Shown here: piece by piece, positions 6,108 through 13,846 of the stretch
Layout of the letters: each line of letters opens with the position of its first letter
Position numbering within the stretch: position 1 is the stretch's first letter
Source: JAWWBL01 sp033720975
Lineage (GTDB): Bacteria > Actinomycetota > Acidimicrobiia > Spongiisociales > ZC4RG35
DNA length: 14,302 nucleotides
Assembly (NCBI GenBank): GCA_033720975.1
Contig: JAWWBL010000041.1
Coordinates: forward strand, 1-14,302
Reading direction: 5' to 3'
Translations under genes and position numbers: made by a program
Notes under the pieces: generated by a model
The model's database searches: none
The model's input: only the letters and a program-made list of their open reading frames with translations
What the model was told of the DNA's origin: nothing

Positions 6108-6875
6108 ATGGTTCGATATGAAGTGAATGCCGGCCGTGCAACGATCACCATCGACGATCCGGAGCGCATGAACCCGCTTTCCGTTGAGGTCATGAACGAG
6201 CTGGCCGTCGCCACAAGGTCGGCTATCGAGGACCGCGAGACCAGGGTGATCGTCTACACCGGAGCTGGGGAGAAGGCGTTCTCCGCGGGAGGCGACCTCA
6301 GCGGGTCGTTTGTGGACGATGCCATCGGGCTTCACAAGGCGCGTGGCGCCCTTGGGGATCTGTTCCGGCTGATGATGCGTGGAGGTAAGCCAACCGTTGC
6401 CCGAGTCAACGGCCATGCCATCGCCGGGGGTTTCGGGCTGGCGGTGGCGTGCGATGTCACGATCTGTGTCGACGACGCGCGCCTGGGCACGTCGGAGATA
6501 TCGATTGGCCTCTGGCCAATGATGATCTCGGCGATCTTGTCCCGCGCCATGCCACGAAAGGGTGCCCTCGAATTGATGTTGACAGGACGGCTGATCGACC
6601 CCGAAGAAGCACTTTCGCTCGGCGCGGTCAGCCGGGTCGTCGCCCGTAGCGAGCTGGATGAGGCTGTCGATGCGGTGGTGGAACGGCTGTTGTCGCTCAG
6701 CCCGTCGGCTCTTATGATCGGCAAAGACTCCTTTTTCGGGATGGCGGACGCCGGTCTCGACTCGGCTCTGGACCGGCTGCACACCGGGCTGACCGAGATC
6801 GCGCTCACGGAGGACGCTAGGGAGGGCGTAGCGGCTTTCCTGGAGAAGAGAGATCCAAGATTCCTGGGACGCTGA
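6108..6875 (+). CDS. enoyl-CoA hydratase/isomerase (crotonase) family protein
   Basis: 255 aa, normal length for the family, which acts on acyl-CoA thioesters. The oxyanion-hole regions are visible: KAFSAGGDLSG (56-66) and NGHAIAGGFGLAVACD (101-116). Of the two catalytic glutamates of rat mitochondrial enoyl-CoA hydratase (E144 and E164), the second is present as E130 in LGTSEISIG, but the first position, in GGFGLA, is glycine (G110). The GAGG-type loop after it is replaced by WPMMIS. This argues against a classical hydratase and for an isomerase, hydrolase or other crotonase activity; the substrate cannot be called. The start is ATG 6108, with GAGAGGG at 6093-6099, eight bases upstream. It stands alone on its strand, divergent from the DUF5317-like gene. 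Confidence 0.92.
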   Translation: MVRYEVNAGRATITIDDPERMNPLSVEVMNELAVATRSAIEDRETRVIVYTGAGEKAFSAGGDLSGSFVDDAIGLHKARGALGDLFRLMMRGGKPTVARVNGHAIAGGFGLAVACDVTICVDDARLGTSEISIGLWPMMISAILSRAMPRKGALELMLTGRLIDPEEALSLGAVSRVVARSELDEAVDAVVERLLSLSPSALMIGKDSFFGMADAGLDSALDRLHTGLTEIALTEDAREGVAAFLEKRDPRFLGR

Positions 6876-6940
6876 CAACCAGGACTGTCACAGATGGCAC
6901 TGCCGGGAGCCTTACTCAGTAGAACCCGATTGGAGCCTGC

Positions 6941-7408
6941 TTGCAGTCCGAAGTGTCGACGAGACCAACTTTCGCCGAATTCGTGGAGCGCCGGGAAGCC
7001 GGGCTGCGCCACGCTCTGATGGCCGAGTTGGGCTACGAAGTCGGTCGCGACGCTGCTGCACAGGCGCTCCTATACGGGCTGGAGAACTGGGAACGGGTCT
7101 CAAACATGGAGAATCCGGCCGGTTACTTGTTCCGGATGGGCCAGCGTTGGGGCCGTCGTCAGAGGCGACGTTCCTTTGTCTTCGGTCAGCCTGCCTCCTC
7201 GCACGACCCTTGGTTCGAGCCCGGCCTGGAGTCGGCGTTGCGCAGCCTTCCTGTCAAGCAAAGGATGGCCGTGGTTCTGAGGCACGGCCTCGACCTCAGC
7301 TATCCGGAGATAGCCAGCATGACCAACCAGTCGGAGACGGCTGTTCGTAAAAGCGTGCAAAGGGCATTGGCCCGGTTGCGTGAGGCGTTGGAGGTTGAAG
7401 ATGAGTGA
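6941..7408 (+). CDS. ECF-type RNA polymerase sigma factor
   Basis: 155 aa, short as ECF sigma factors are. A region-2-like segment (about residues 10-77) ends in ENPAGYLFRMGQRWGRRQRRR, the usual NPxxYLxRxxxRxxxRxRRR end of sigma region 2. After a short linker, region 4 (about 96-150) carries LESALRSLPVKQRMAVVLRH and the helix-turn-helix LSYPEIASMTNQSETAVRKS, which binds the -35 element. The acidic region 2.2 pattern is weak, so the group cannot be assigned. The start is taken as TTG 6941 with GGAG five bases upstream; GTG 6953 is possible. The gene ends in ATGAGTGA, giving an eight-base overlap with the next gene. This strongly suggests a sigma factor and its membrane regulator made in fixed proportion. 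Confidence 0.88.
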   Translation: MQSEVSTRPTFAEFVERREAGLRHALMAELGYEVGRDAAAQALLYGLENWERVSNMENPAGYLFRMGQRWGRRQRRRSFVFGQPASSHDPWFEPGLESALRSLPVKQRMAVVLRHGLDLSYPEIASMTNQSETAVRKSVQRALARLREALEVEDE

Positions 7409-8957
7409 GCGAGTGAAAGGTGGGATTGCCCGTTGGGTCGAGGACGTGGATCGCCACTACGAGCCCGTGACGGTTGAGGAGTTGACCAGGATGCTCGGAC
7501 GCGACTTGTCGCCGCGAGTCTCAGCATCGAGGCGTGTTCCGGGCCCGGCTATTGGGTTGGCCACCCTTGTGATAGCGCTCTTGACCGTGGGAGGCGTTGC
7601 TCTCGTGCGCGGCCTCAGCGAGGACGGCTCGCCGGCTAGTCCCAGCTTCCCGTCGACTAGCGAGGGTCCGGCAGCATCCACTCCTGACTTGCCTGGCACC
7701 GAATCCGATTCCGCGACTGCAGCCGTTCTCGACACCGCGGGGTGGTCGAGGGTTGGAGTCTTCCAGAGCAGCGGAGGCGTCATTGATCTTTCTTCTGCTC
7801 TAGCGGATGGACGCGTTCTGACCGCGGTCGGTGCTGAGACACTCATGGTGTCGGGGTCAACGGTGCGGGTCCCCGCCGTGTGGACTTCGACTGACGGCCT
7901 GAATTGGGCCCGCGTCGGGTCCGATGAGATCACGTTCAATTCCCGTCAACTGTCGGGGGGCGCTCTTCACGATGTCGTTGGGCTGGGGTCTCGCCTCATC
8001 GCTGCGGGCAGCTTTGACTGTGAGGCAGCCATTTGGTTCTCGGACGACGATGGAGCCAGCTGGTCCCGAGTTCCCAATGAGGGCGCCATCTTTGGACCGC
8101 CCGGAAGCGACTCATCGTGCGCAGAAGGCTCGCTTTCCATCGCGCATTTGGTCCATGCCCCCGGCGCGGTGGTTGCCGTCGACCCCGGCAATCAGTTGGT
8201 GTGGTCATCAGGTGATGGGGTCACTTGGCGACGCATCTCCGGAGATGACCCATTCGGGCCGGGGAAAGCCGAAATCGAGCTGGTCACCGCTGGTGGGCCG
8301 GGTCTCGTGGCGACAGGGATTGGCTGTGACGCCCCAGCCGGCAACGTCTACTACGTGTCATGCCGGCAGACCGTGTGGACGTCCCCTGATGGGGCCTTGT
8401 GGACGAGAAGCCCCGACCGGGGACGCGTGCTCGGCAATGCCGACATCAACGATCTCGCGGAAGCCGGACCGGGTCTGGTTGCGGTCGGAGCCGTGCTGGA
8501 TGGGGACGGAAACTCGGCTTCGGTTTGGACTTCTACCGATGGCATCGATTGGACGAAGCACGACCTGAGCACAGAAGAGAACACCTACTCGACAACGGTG
8601 CTCGCGGTCACCGAGAGTGATGACTATCTCATCGCAGTTGGATCTGGCCTGTACTGCTCTGCAGCGGCAACCGGCGTGACAGCCGACGCGGCATGGTCGT
8701 GCAAGCTTGCTGATGGCACCGATGGCGTTCTCAGGCCATTCACCCCTGTGTGGGTCTCGTCCGACGGCCTCAGCTGGCAAAGACAGGCCGGGATGCAGTC
8801 TCTTCCGTTCTTCGATGCAGGCTCCGCCACCGAGTTGCGTGATGTGCTTGTGATCGACGACGGGTTGCTGGCTATCGGGTGGGGGCCAGACACATCACTG
8901 CCCAACTCTGCGGACAACCGCTTCTCCTCGGCCTTTCTGTGGAGAATCGCCAAGTAA
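7401..8957 (+). CDS. single-pass membrane protein with Asp-box-like propeller, putative anti-sigma sensor
   Basis: 518 aa. Residues 1-47 are a charged cytoplasmic part (RWVEDVDRHYEPVTVEEL), about 49-71 a membrane helix, and about 73-105 a Ser/Pro/Thr-rich linker. The rest is an extracytoplasmic repeat domain with six W-x-S-x-DG-x-x-W motifs at about 161-169, 212-221, 268-276, 326-334, 376-384 and 451-459, like the Asp-box (BNR) motifs of beta-propellers. Most are one residue shorter than the classical Asp-box; the second matches it fully. Six cysteines fall in three close pairs (207/240, 309/321, 419/434), probably disulfides. No zinc anti-sigma HxxxCxxC motif is present. ATG 7401 has GGAGG six bases upstream and overlaps the sigma-factor stop. 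Anti-sigma function is inferred from coupling and topology; the ligand is unknown. Confidence 0.87.
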   Translation: MSERVKGGIARWVEDVDRHYEPVTVEELTRMLGRDLSPRVSASRRVPGPAIGLATLVIALLTVGGVALVRGLSEDGSPASPSFPSTSEGPAASTPDLPGTESDSATAAVLDTAGWSRVGVFQSSGGVIDLSSALADGRVLTAVGAETLMVSGSTVRVPAVWTSTDGLNWARVGSDEITFNSRQLSGGALHDVVGLGSRLIAAGSFDCEAAIWFSDDDGASWSRVPNEGAIFGPPGSDSSCAEGSLSIAHLVHAPGAVVAVDPGNQLVWSSGDGVTWRRISGDDPFGPGKAEIELVTAGGPGLVATGIGCDAPAGNVYYVSCRQTVWTSPDGALWTRSPDRGRVLGNADINDLAEAGPGLVAVGAVLDGDGNSASVWTSTDGIDWTKHDLSTEENTYSTTVLAVTESDDYLIAVGSGLYCSAAATGVTADAAWSCKLADGTDGVLRPFTPVWVSSDGLSWQRQAGMQSLPFFDAGSATELRDVLVIDDGLLAIGWGPDTSLPNSADNRFSSAFLWRIAK

Positions 8958-8982
8958 AAGCCACTCGTTTGATGCAGGAAGA

Positions 8983-9005
8983 GGGCTCTCGACTATGGAG
9001 AGCCC
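8983..9005 (+). terminator. stem-loop after the sigma/propeller pair
   Basis: GGGCTCTC and GAGAGCCC form a perfect eight-base-pair stem with a seven-base loop (GACTATG), 26 bases after the propeller stop and 17 bases before the sortase start. No T-run follows (GCTTCTAGCC), so it may end transcription weakly or act as an mRNA 3' stabiliser. Confidence 0.5.
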
Positions 9006-9022
9006 GCTTCTAGCCTGATCTC

Positions 9023-9760
9023 GTGCAGAGAATCAGTCAGATCGCCGGGTGGACGCTCATCTGGAGCGGGTTGTTCATATTCGGCTACCTCGGCTGGCAG
9101 TTGTATGGGACCGACCTGGTCAACGCCGGAGTGCAAGCCGAGGCCACTGATGATGTCGAGGCACTTCTCGCGGCTGCCAAGGTGGAGGCTCCTCCACCGA
9201 CGATCATCGACCCGTCGGAGCTGGTCGACCCGGATGACCCTCCGGACCAGGGCTCTGAGCGTCCCATCCCCACAGAGCCGGTCAAGCACTTCAGCCAGGA
9301 AGATCCTGAGGTTGGAACCCCGTTTGGATTCATGAGAATCCCCAAGATCGGGGTCGAAGAGGCGGTTTTCGAGGGTGTCGACGTGGCGACGCTGAAAATG
9401 GGCCCGGGCCACATGCCGGGCACCCCGTTGCCGGGCCAACCGGGCAACGCCGTGGTGTCGGGCCACAGGACGACCTACGGGAGGCCGTTCTTCGATCTCG
9501 ATCAGCTCGAAGTCGGCGACACGATCGAGGTCGAGACCGAGATCGGAGTCCACGTCTATGAGGTCAGAGAGATCCAGATTGTTCTGCCACACGACTTCTG
9601 GGTCACATACGACCGGTCCGGAGGCTGGCTCACACTGACGACCTGCAACCCCAAGTTCTCGGCGAGGGAGCGGCTGATCGTGTGGGCTGAGATGGTTTCA
9701 GGGCCCAACCACGAGTTCGCTCAGCTCCATCGAGCCGCCATCGACGAGCAGGGAACCTAG
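9023..9760 (+). CDS. class E sortase
   Basis: 245 aa. Sortases cleave a C-terminal sorting signal and attach the protein to cell-wall peptidoglycan or to another subunit. An N-terminal anchor (about residues 8-28) is followed by an acidic, proline-rich linker (about 40-95) and the catalytic beta-barrel (about 98-225). The expected catalytic residues are H148 in VVSGHRTTYGRPFFDL, C208 in LTLTTCNPKFSARERL, and R217 (or R215). TLTTCNP with SARER is characteristic of class E enzymes of high-GC Gram-positive bacteria, which favour LAxTG-type signals. The start is GTG 9023 with a weak ribosome binding site. No protein with a sorting signal is seen in the window, so it is probably a housekeeping enzyme. 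Its TAG shares a CTAG with the stop of the convergent TlpA-like gene. Confidence 0.93.
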   Translation: MQRISQIAGWTLIWSGLFIFGYLGWQLYGTDLVNAGVQAEATDDVEALLAAAKVEAPPPTIIDPSELVDPDDPPDQGSERPIPTEPVKHFSQEDPEVGTPFGFMRIPKIGVEEAVFEGVDVATLKMGPGHMPGTPLPGQPGNAVVSGHRTTYGRPFFDLDQLEVGDTIEVETEIGVHVYEVREIQIVLPHDFWVTYDRSGGWLTLTTCNPKFSARERLIVWAEMVSGPNHEFAQLHRAAIDEQGT

Positions 9761-10278
9761 CCCTCAAAGGCCTGCTCGAGAGTGTTGGTGTCGACGATCC
9801 CAAAGATGATGTCGACGACCGTCCCGCGACGATCGATGAAGAAGGTTGCGGGAAGGCCCAGGGTCTGATAGCGGGACTCGAACTGCTGGCCACCGATCGC
9901 CAATGCATGGAACGGTTGGAACTTCTCGGCGAACGCTCGGGCCTGTTCCTCGGTGTCCATGACTGCAACGCCAATGAGGAAGATGTTCGGGTTGTCCTTG
10001 GCGAAGGCGGAGAGCTCTGGGGTCTCCGTCCGGCAGGGGATGCACCATGAGGCCCACAGGTTGAGGATCACCGGGCGCCGATCTGTCTGAAGGTGCGTTG
10101 CAAGGTCAAAGCTTCCGCCATCCAACAGGGGGACTGTGAAGTTGGGGGCCGGCGCGCCCAGGGTGGCGCTTTCAGGGTCGGACTCGGAGACGAGAGCTGC
10201 GGCAGCGCCCAGTCCGACGACTAGCAGGAAGACGCCGGTCAGGCGGAACCTGTGTCCCTGGAGCGGCCCGGGGGCCAC
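9757..10278 (-). CDS. TlpA/ResA-like membrane-anchored thioredoxin-fold protein
   Basis: 173 aa. An uncleaved signal anchor (about residues 12-31) is followed by an AhpC/TSA-Redoxin-type thioredoxin domain (about 40-173). The active site WASWCIPCR has C79 and C82; the cis-proline is P143 in GLPATFFIDRRG, and the opening APNFTVPLLDGG is typical. Family members are extracytoplasmic thiol-disulfide oxidoreductases, usually reducing partners such as apocytochrome c or other exported proteins. The start is taken as GTG 10278, one base after the aconitase stop, which suggests co-translation with aconitase; GGGGGA lies too far upstream to be a good site. It ends on the CTAG shared with the sortase. 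The partner cannot be named from the window, as no cytochrome biogenesis gene is visible. Confidence 0.9.
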   Translation of the reverse strand: MAPGPLQGHRFRLTGVFLLVVGLGAAAALVSESDPESATLGAPAPNFTVPLLDGGSFDLATHLQTDRRPVILNLWASWCIPCRTETPELSAFAKDNPNIFLIGVAVMDTEEQARAFAEKFQPFHALAIGGQQFESRYQTLGLPATFFIDRRGTVVDIIFGIVDTNTLEQAFEG

Positions 10279-10279
10279 C

Positions 10280-13012
10280 TCAATCAGCGGCCATCCCCCT
10301 CAGCACGTAATGAAGGATTCCGCCATTGCGCAGGTACTCGACCTCGATGGGGGTGTCGACACGTGCGATCGTCTCGAACCCGACTTGCGTGCCGTCTTGT
10401 CGTGTAGCCGTCACCATCAACCTCTGTCGTGGCTCCAGATCGTCGTTCACCTCGATGTCGAAGCTCTCCGATCCGTCGAGGCCCAGGCTGTCAGCGTTGT
10501 CGCCGCCCGTGAACACCAGCGGAAGCACGCCCATCATCACCAGGTTCGACCGGTGGATTCGCTCAAACGACTCGACGATCACGGCCCGGACTCCGAGTTC
10601 GAACGTCCCTTTCGCGGCCCAGTCCCGCGACGAGCCCATGCCGTAGTCGCGCCCGCCGACGACAACGAGGGGGATGTTTTCCTCGCGATAGTGCACGGCG
10701 GCGTCGAATATCGGCTTGACGGTTCCGTCGAGGAGGTCGGTCGTCCAGCCCCCCTCGGTTCCCGGGGCGAGCCTGTTGCGGACCCTGATGTTGGCGAATG
10801 TGCCGCGGGTCATCACTCGATCGTTGCCCCGCCTCGACCCGTAGCTGTTGAACATTGGCGGCTGCACGCCTTTCGAGATCAGGTACTGCCCCGCCGGAGA
10901 GCCAACGGCGATGGAGCCGGCAGGGCTGATGTGGTCGGTCGTGACCGAGTCACCTAGGAAGACGAGAACCCTCGCGCCGCGAATTGGCCGAATCGGCGCG
11001 ACCTCGACCGTGAGCCCGGTGAAGAAAGGGGGCTCCTGGATGTATGTGGAATCCTCAGACCATCCGTACAGGTCCGACTCGCTTGTCTCGATGCCACGCC
11101 ACTCCTCGGAGCCGGCGAAGACGTCGCTGTACTTCTCGACGAACTGGCGTTGGCTGACGTGTTCGGACACAACCTGGTCGATGTCGACTTGCGAAGGCCA
11201 GATGTCGCGAAGGAACACCTGTCGACCGTCCTCCGCGGTGCCGATGGGATCGTTGATCGGATCCCAGTCCACGGTGCCGGCAAGCGCATAGGCAACCACG
11301 AGCGGGGGAGACGCGAGGTAGTTCGCCCGAACGTCGGGGGAGATCCTCCCTTCGAAGTTGCGGTTGCCGGAGAGGACGGATGCGGCGACGAGGTCGCGAC
11401 TGTGGATCCCCTTCGAGATGGGCTCGGGCAGGGGACCCGAGTTACCTATACAGGTCGTGCATCCGTAGCCGACCACGCCGAAGCCGAGATGCTCCAGGTC
11501 AGCGAGCAGGCCCGACTCGCTCAAGTACTCGGTGACCACTTTGGAGCCCGGGGCCAGCGAGCTCTTCACCCAGGGCTTGCGCTGGAGACCGAGGCTCCGT
11601 GCCTTTTGCGCCACGAGGCCGGCGGCGACCATCACGTCCGGGTTGGAAGTGTTTGTGCACGACGTGATCGCAGCGATCACGACATGGCCGTCCTTGAGGG
11701 TGATCTCTTCACCCTCGTACTCGACGACAGCCTCTGACTGCGCAGCGAGGGAGCCATTGGGAATCGGTTGTCCGCCTTCGTCTTCCCAACTGACGACGGT
11801 CGAGGCCATGGCGCCTCCGCTCTTGCCGAATGTGTCGGTGAGGTCGGCCCTCCACTCCTCCTTCATCGCGGTCAGAGCGATCCTGTCCTGAGGTCGAGTG
11901 GGCCCGGCAAGGGAAGGCTCGACCGTCGACATGTCCAATTCCAGGTTGGCGCTGTAAGCGATGGCGCGACTCTCGTCGCGCCACAGACCCTGCTCCTTGT
12001 AATAGCTCTCAACCGTCTCGATGAGCTTGTCGTCGCGGCCAGTCAGTCGCAGATATTCGAGAGTCTTCTCATCTACCGGGAAAAACCCGACTGTGGCGCC
12101 GTATTCGGGCGCCATGTTGGCGATGGTCGCCCGGTTGGCCAACGGCATATCGTCGAGGCCCGACCCGTGGAACTCCACGAACTTGCCGACCACTCCATGT
12201 TCTCTGAGCATCTCGGTGACTCTCAGCACCAGGTCGGTGGCGGTCGAGCCCTCAGGGAGGCGCCCTGTGAGCCTGAATCCGACAACCTCGGGAAGCAGCA
12301 TGTATATCGGCTGGCCGACCATGGCGGCCTCGGCTTCGATGCCGCCGACCCCCCATCCGACCACGCCCAGGCCGTTGATCATGGTGGTATGTGAGTCGGT
12401 CCCGACCAGGCTGTCGGGGTACAGGCGTTCACCGTCGTCCCACACCACCTTCGCCAGGTATTCCAGATTCACCTGGTGGACGATGCCTGTCGCGGGAGGC
12501 ACCACCCGGAAGTTGGAGAACGCGGACTGCCCCCACTTGAGAAACTCGTACCGCTCCCGGTTGCGCTCGAACTCCTTCTGCGAGTTGATGATCAGCGCGT
12601 CGGGTCGGGCGAAGGCATCCACCTGCACCGAGTGGTCGATGACCAGGTCGGCCGGGATCAAGGGGTTGACCTTGTGTGCGGCCGACGAGTCGCCGGTCAT
12701 CCTCACGATCGCCGATCGCATCGCGGCCAGATCGACCACTGCCGGCACGCCCGTGAAATCCTGGAGCACGACGCGACCGGGTATGAAAGGAATCTCGGTC
12801 TCACGAACGTTTGTGGCGTCGTATGCGCCGACCTTCTCGACGTCCTCGGCGGTGACGTTGACGCCGTCTACGTTGCGTAGCGCCGACTCGAGGAGCACCT
12901 TGATCGTGTATGGGAGCCTGTCGGAGCCTTCAATCGCACTGAGGCTGGCTATCTCGCGGGGCCCCAATGCAGTGTCGAGCATTACGCGAGACCCGAACGG
13001 ATCGTTGGACAT
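10280..13012 (-). CDS. acnA: aconitate hydratase A
   Basis: 910 aa, full length for the AcnA/IRP1-type monomeric aconitase, which interconverts citrate and isocitrate in the TCA cycle with a [4Fe-4S] cluster. The cluster cysteines are C452 in AITSCTNTSNP and C518 and C521 in GYGCTTCIGNSGPL. Other signatures are VGTDSHTTMINGLGVVGWGV (203-222), the swivel-domain GDSVTTDHISPAG (687-699) and GMGSSRDWAAKG (791-802), with the active-site serine and substrate-binding R796. No frame damage is seen. ATG 13012 has AAAGG six bases upstream. The gene follows the SufR-like regulator on the same strand after 66 bases, and the TlpA-like gene starts one base after its stop. A five-base inverted repeat (13021-13034) overlaps the ribosome binding site. 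AcnA-type proteins can also bind RNA when apo; nothing here shows that directly. Confidence 0.97.
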   Translation of the reverse strand: MSNDPFGSRVMLDTALGPREIASLSAIEGSDRLPYTIKVLLESALRNVDGVNVTAEDVEKVGAYDATNVRETEIPFIPGRVVLQDFTGVPAVVDLAAMRSAIVRMTGDSSAAHKVNPLIPADLVIDHSVQVDAFARPDALIINSQKEFERNRERYEFLKWGQSAFSNFRVVPPATGIVHQVNLEYLAKVVWDDGERLYPDSLVGTDSHTTMINGLGVVGWGVGGIEAEAAMVGQPIYMLLPEVVGFRLTGRLPEGSTATDLVLRVTEMLREHGVVGKFVEFHGSGLDDMPLANRATIANMAPEYGATVGFFPVDEKTLEYLRLTGRDDKLIETVESYYKEQGLWRDESRAIAYSANLELDMSTVEPSLAGPTRPQDRIALTAMKEEWRADLTDTFGKSGGAMASTVVSWEDEGGQPIPNGSLAAQSEAVVEYEGEEITLKDGHVVIAAITSCTNTSNPDVMVAAGLVAQKARSLGLQRKPWVKSSLAPGSKVVTEYLSESGLLADLEHLGFGVVGYGCTTCIGNSGPLPEPISKGIHSRDLVAASVLSGNRNFEGRISPDVRANYLASPPLVVAYALAGTVDWDPINDPIGTAEDGRQVFLRDIWPSQVDIDQVVSEHVSQRQFVEKYSDVFAGSEEWRGIETSESDLYGWSEDSTYIQEPPFFTGLTVEVAPIRPIRGARVLVFLGDSVTTDHISPAGSIAVGSPAGQYLISKGVQPPMFNSYGSRRGNDRVMTRGTFANIRVRNRLAPGTEGGWTTDLLDGTVKPIFDAAVHYREENIPLVVVGGRDYGMGSSRDWAAKGTFELGVRAVIVESFERIHRSNLVMMGVLPLVFTGGDNADSLGLDGSESFDIEVNDDLEPRQRLMVTATRQDGTQVGFETIARVDTPIEVEYLRNGGILHYVLRGMAAD

Positions 13013-13020
13013 TTCATGCC

Positions 13021-13034
13021 TTTCGGGTTCGAAA
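13021..13034 (-). promoter_or_regulatory. small inverted repeat over the aconitase ribosome binding site
   Basis: Read on the minus strand, TTTCG-AACC-CGAAA forms a five-base-pair hairpin whose 3' arm runs into the AAAGG Shine-Dalgarno of acnA. It could partly hide the site or be a protein-binding half-palindrome; the stem is short, so chance is possible. Confidence 0.25.
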
Positions 13035-13078
13035 ACCTGGTGGCTCTGAGCCTAACGAAGGCCCCGAGATGCAGGTGA

Positions 13079-13783
13079 TCAGGATCCGATCGTGATCGGC
13101 ACCTGCGTCACGCAGTCCTCCTCGAGGGCCTTGTGGGTTATGACTACGGGGTCACAAGGATGGGACATGGCGCCGAACAGGCCGGCGACGATGCCCCGAT
13201 CGAGGGAGCAGATGACTTCGGGGTGGTTCATCGCCGTCTCCCCAAAAGGGCAATGGGAGGTGAGGAGCCGGTGCCCGTCGACGTCTGGATCAACCGAGAA
13301 CCCCAACCCCGTCATGGCGCTCGCAACCGCCTGGATGGCTTCGTCATAGCCTGGCTGGTCGGGCCCACCGATCTCGGCGGCGAGCCGCTCTCCGTAGTCG
13401 CGTCCGACTCGTTCCGCCACTATCGACACGTCCTCTGGCGCAACTTCATCGAGGACCCTGAAGAGCATCTCTGTGAGCATCTCGAATCGACGCGGCGCGA
13501 AGTGGACCGTCACCTCCTTAGAGGTCGCCTCGTACGCCTTTGCGGGCCGCCCCGCGCCATGCCCCGCCGGGGACCGGTCGCTCACCTTCAGGAAGCCGTC
13601 TTTGGTCAAAAGCTCCAAGTGATGTCGTGCGACGTTGGGGTGGATGTCAAAGAGCGCCGCAATTTTCGAAGTTGTCAGAGGCTCGTGTGACTCCCTGACC
13701 GCGATGTAGATGGCCCGACGTGTCGGATCACCGAGGGCCGCTGTCAGGTCTGAGATTCTGCGGTCGAGCGTTTCTGTGTCCAT
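13079..13783 (-). CDS. SufR-like winged-helix transcriptional regulator with C-terminal cysteines
   Basis: 234 aa. An N-terminal winged helix-turn-helix (about residues 10-90) has LGDPTRRAIYIAVRES, the recognition region TTSKIAALFDIHPNVARHHL and the wing around AGRPAKAYEAT, as in the ArsR/DeoR-like SufR group. The C-terminal sensor domain has four cysteines, C178, C192, C210 and C224, the first in SHCPFGETAMNHPEVIC. SufR proteins hold an iron-sulfur cluster on such cysteines and repress suf genes when loaded. The spacing here (13, 17 and 13 residues between) differs somewhat from cyanobacterial SufR, so cluster binding is an inference. It lies between a divergent Mrp/NBP35 gene and downstream aconitase, both tied to iron-sulfur chemistry. 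ATG 13783 is chosen; the ribosome binding site is weak. Confidence 0.87.
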   Translation of the reverse strand: MDTETLDRRISDLTAALGDPTRRAIYIAVRESHEPLTTSKIAALFDIHPNVARHHLELLTKDGFLKVSDRSPAGHGAGRPAKAYEATSKEVTVHFAPRRFEMLTEMLFRVLDEVAPEDVSIVAERVGRDYGERLAAEIGGPDQPGYDEAIQAVASAMTGLGFSVDPDVDGHRLLTSHCPFGETAMNHPEVICSLDRGIVAGLFGAMSHPCDPVVITHKALEEDCVTQVPITIGS

Positions 13784-13801
13784 CGAGGTACGAGCCTGTG
13801 A

Positions 13802-13813
13802 AAACTATAGTTT
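13802..13813. promoter_or_regulatory. palindromic divergent promoter/operator
   Basis: AAACTATAGTTT is a perfect 12-bp palindrome in the 63-base gap between the divergent regulator and Mrp genes. It carries a -10-like TATAGT on each strand (plus 13806-13811; minus 13809-13804), so both promoters may overlap here. Starts would fall near 13818 (plus) and 13797 (minus), leaving short leaders. It is AT-rich against its surroundings and is a natural operator for the neighbouring regulator. No good -35 boxes are visible. Confidence 0.5.
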
Positions 13814-13846
13814 CGACCCGATCCAACGAACTCTGGTCCCACTTCC

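Noticed and set aside
6876..6940. Autoregulated ECF-type promoter before the sigma gene
   Set aside because: No convincing GGAAC-type -35 with a matching -10 was found in the 65-base gap.
12021..13049. 342-codon plus-strand open frame
   Set aside because: It is antisense to the aconitase gene, whose full-length protein and cluster motifs are intact; the composition is the Ser/Arg/Thr-rich pattern of a GC-rich shadow.
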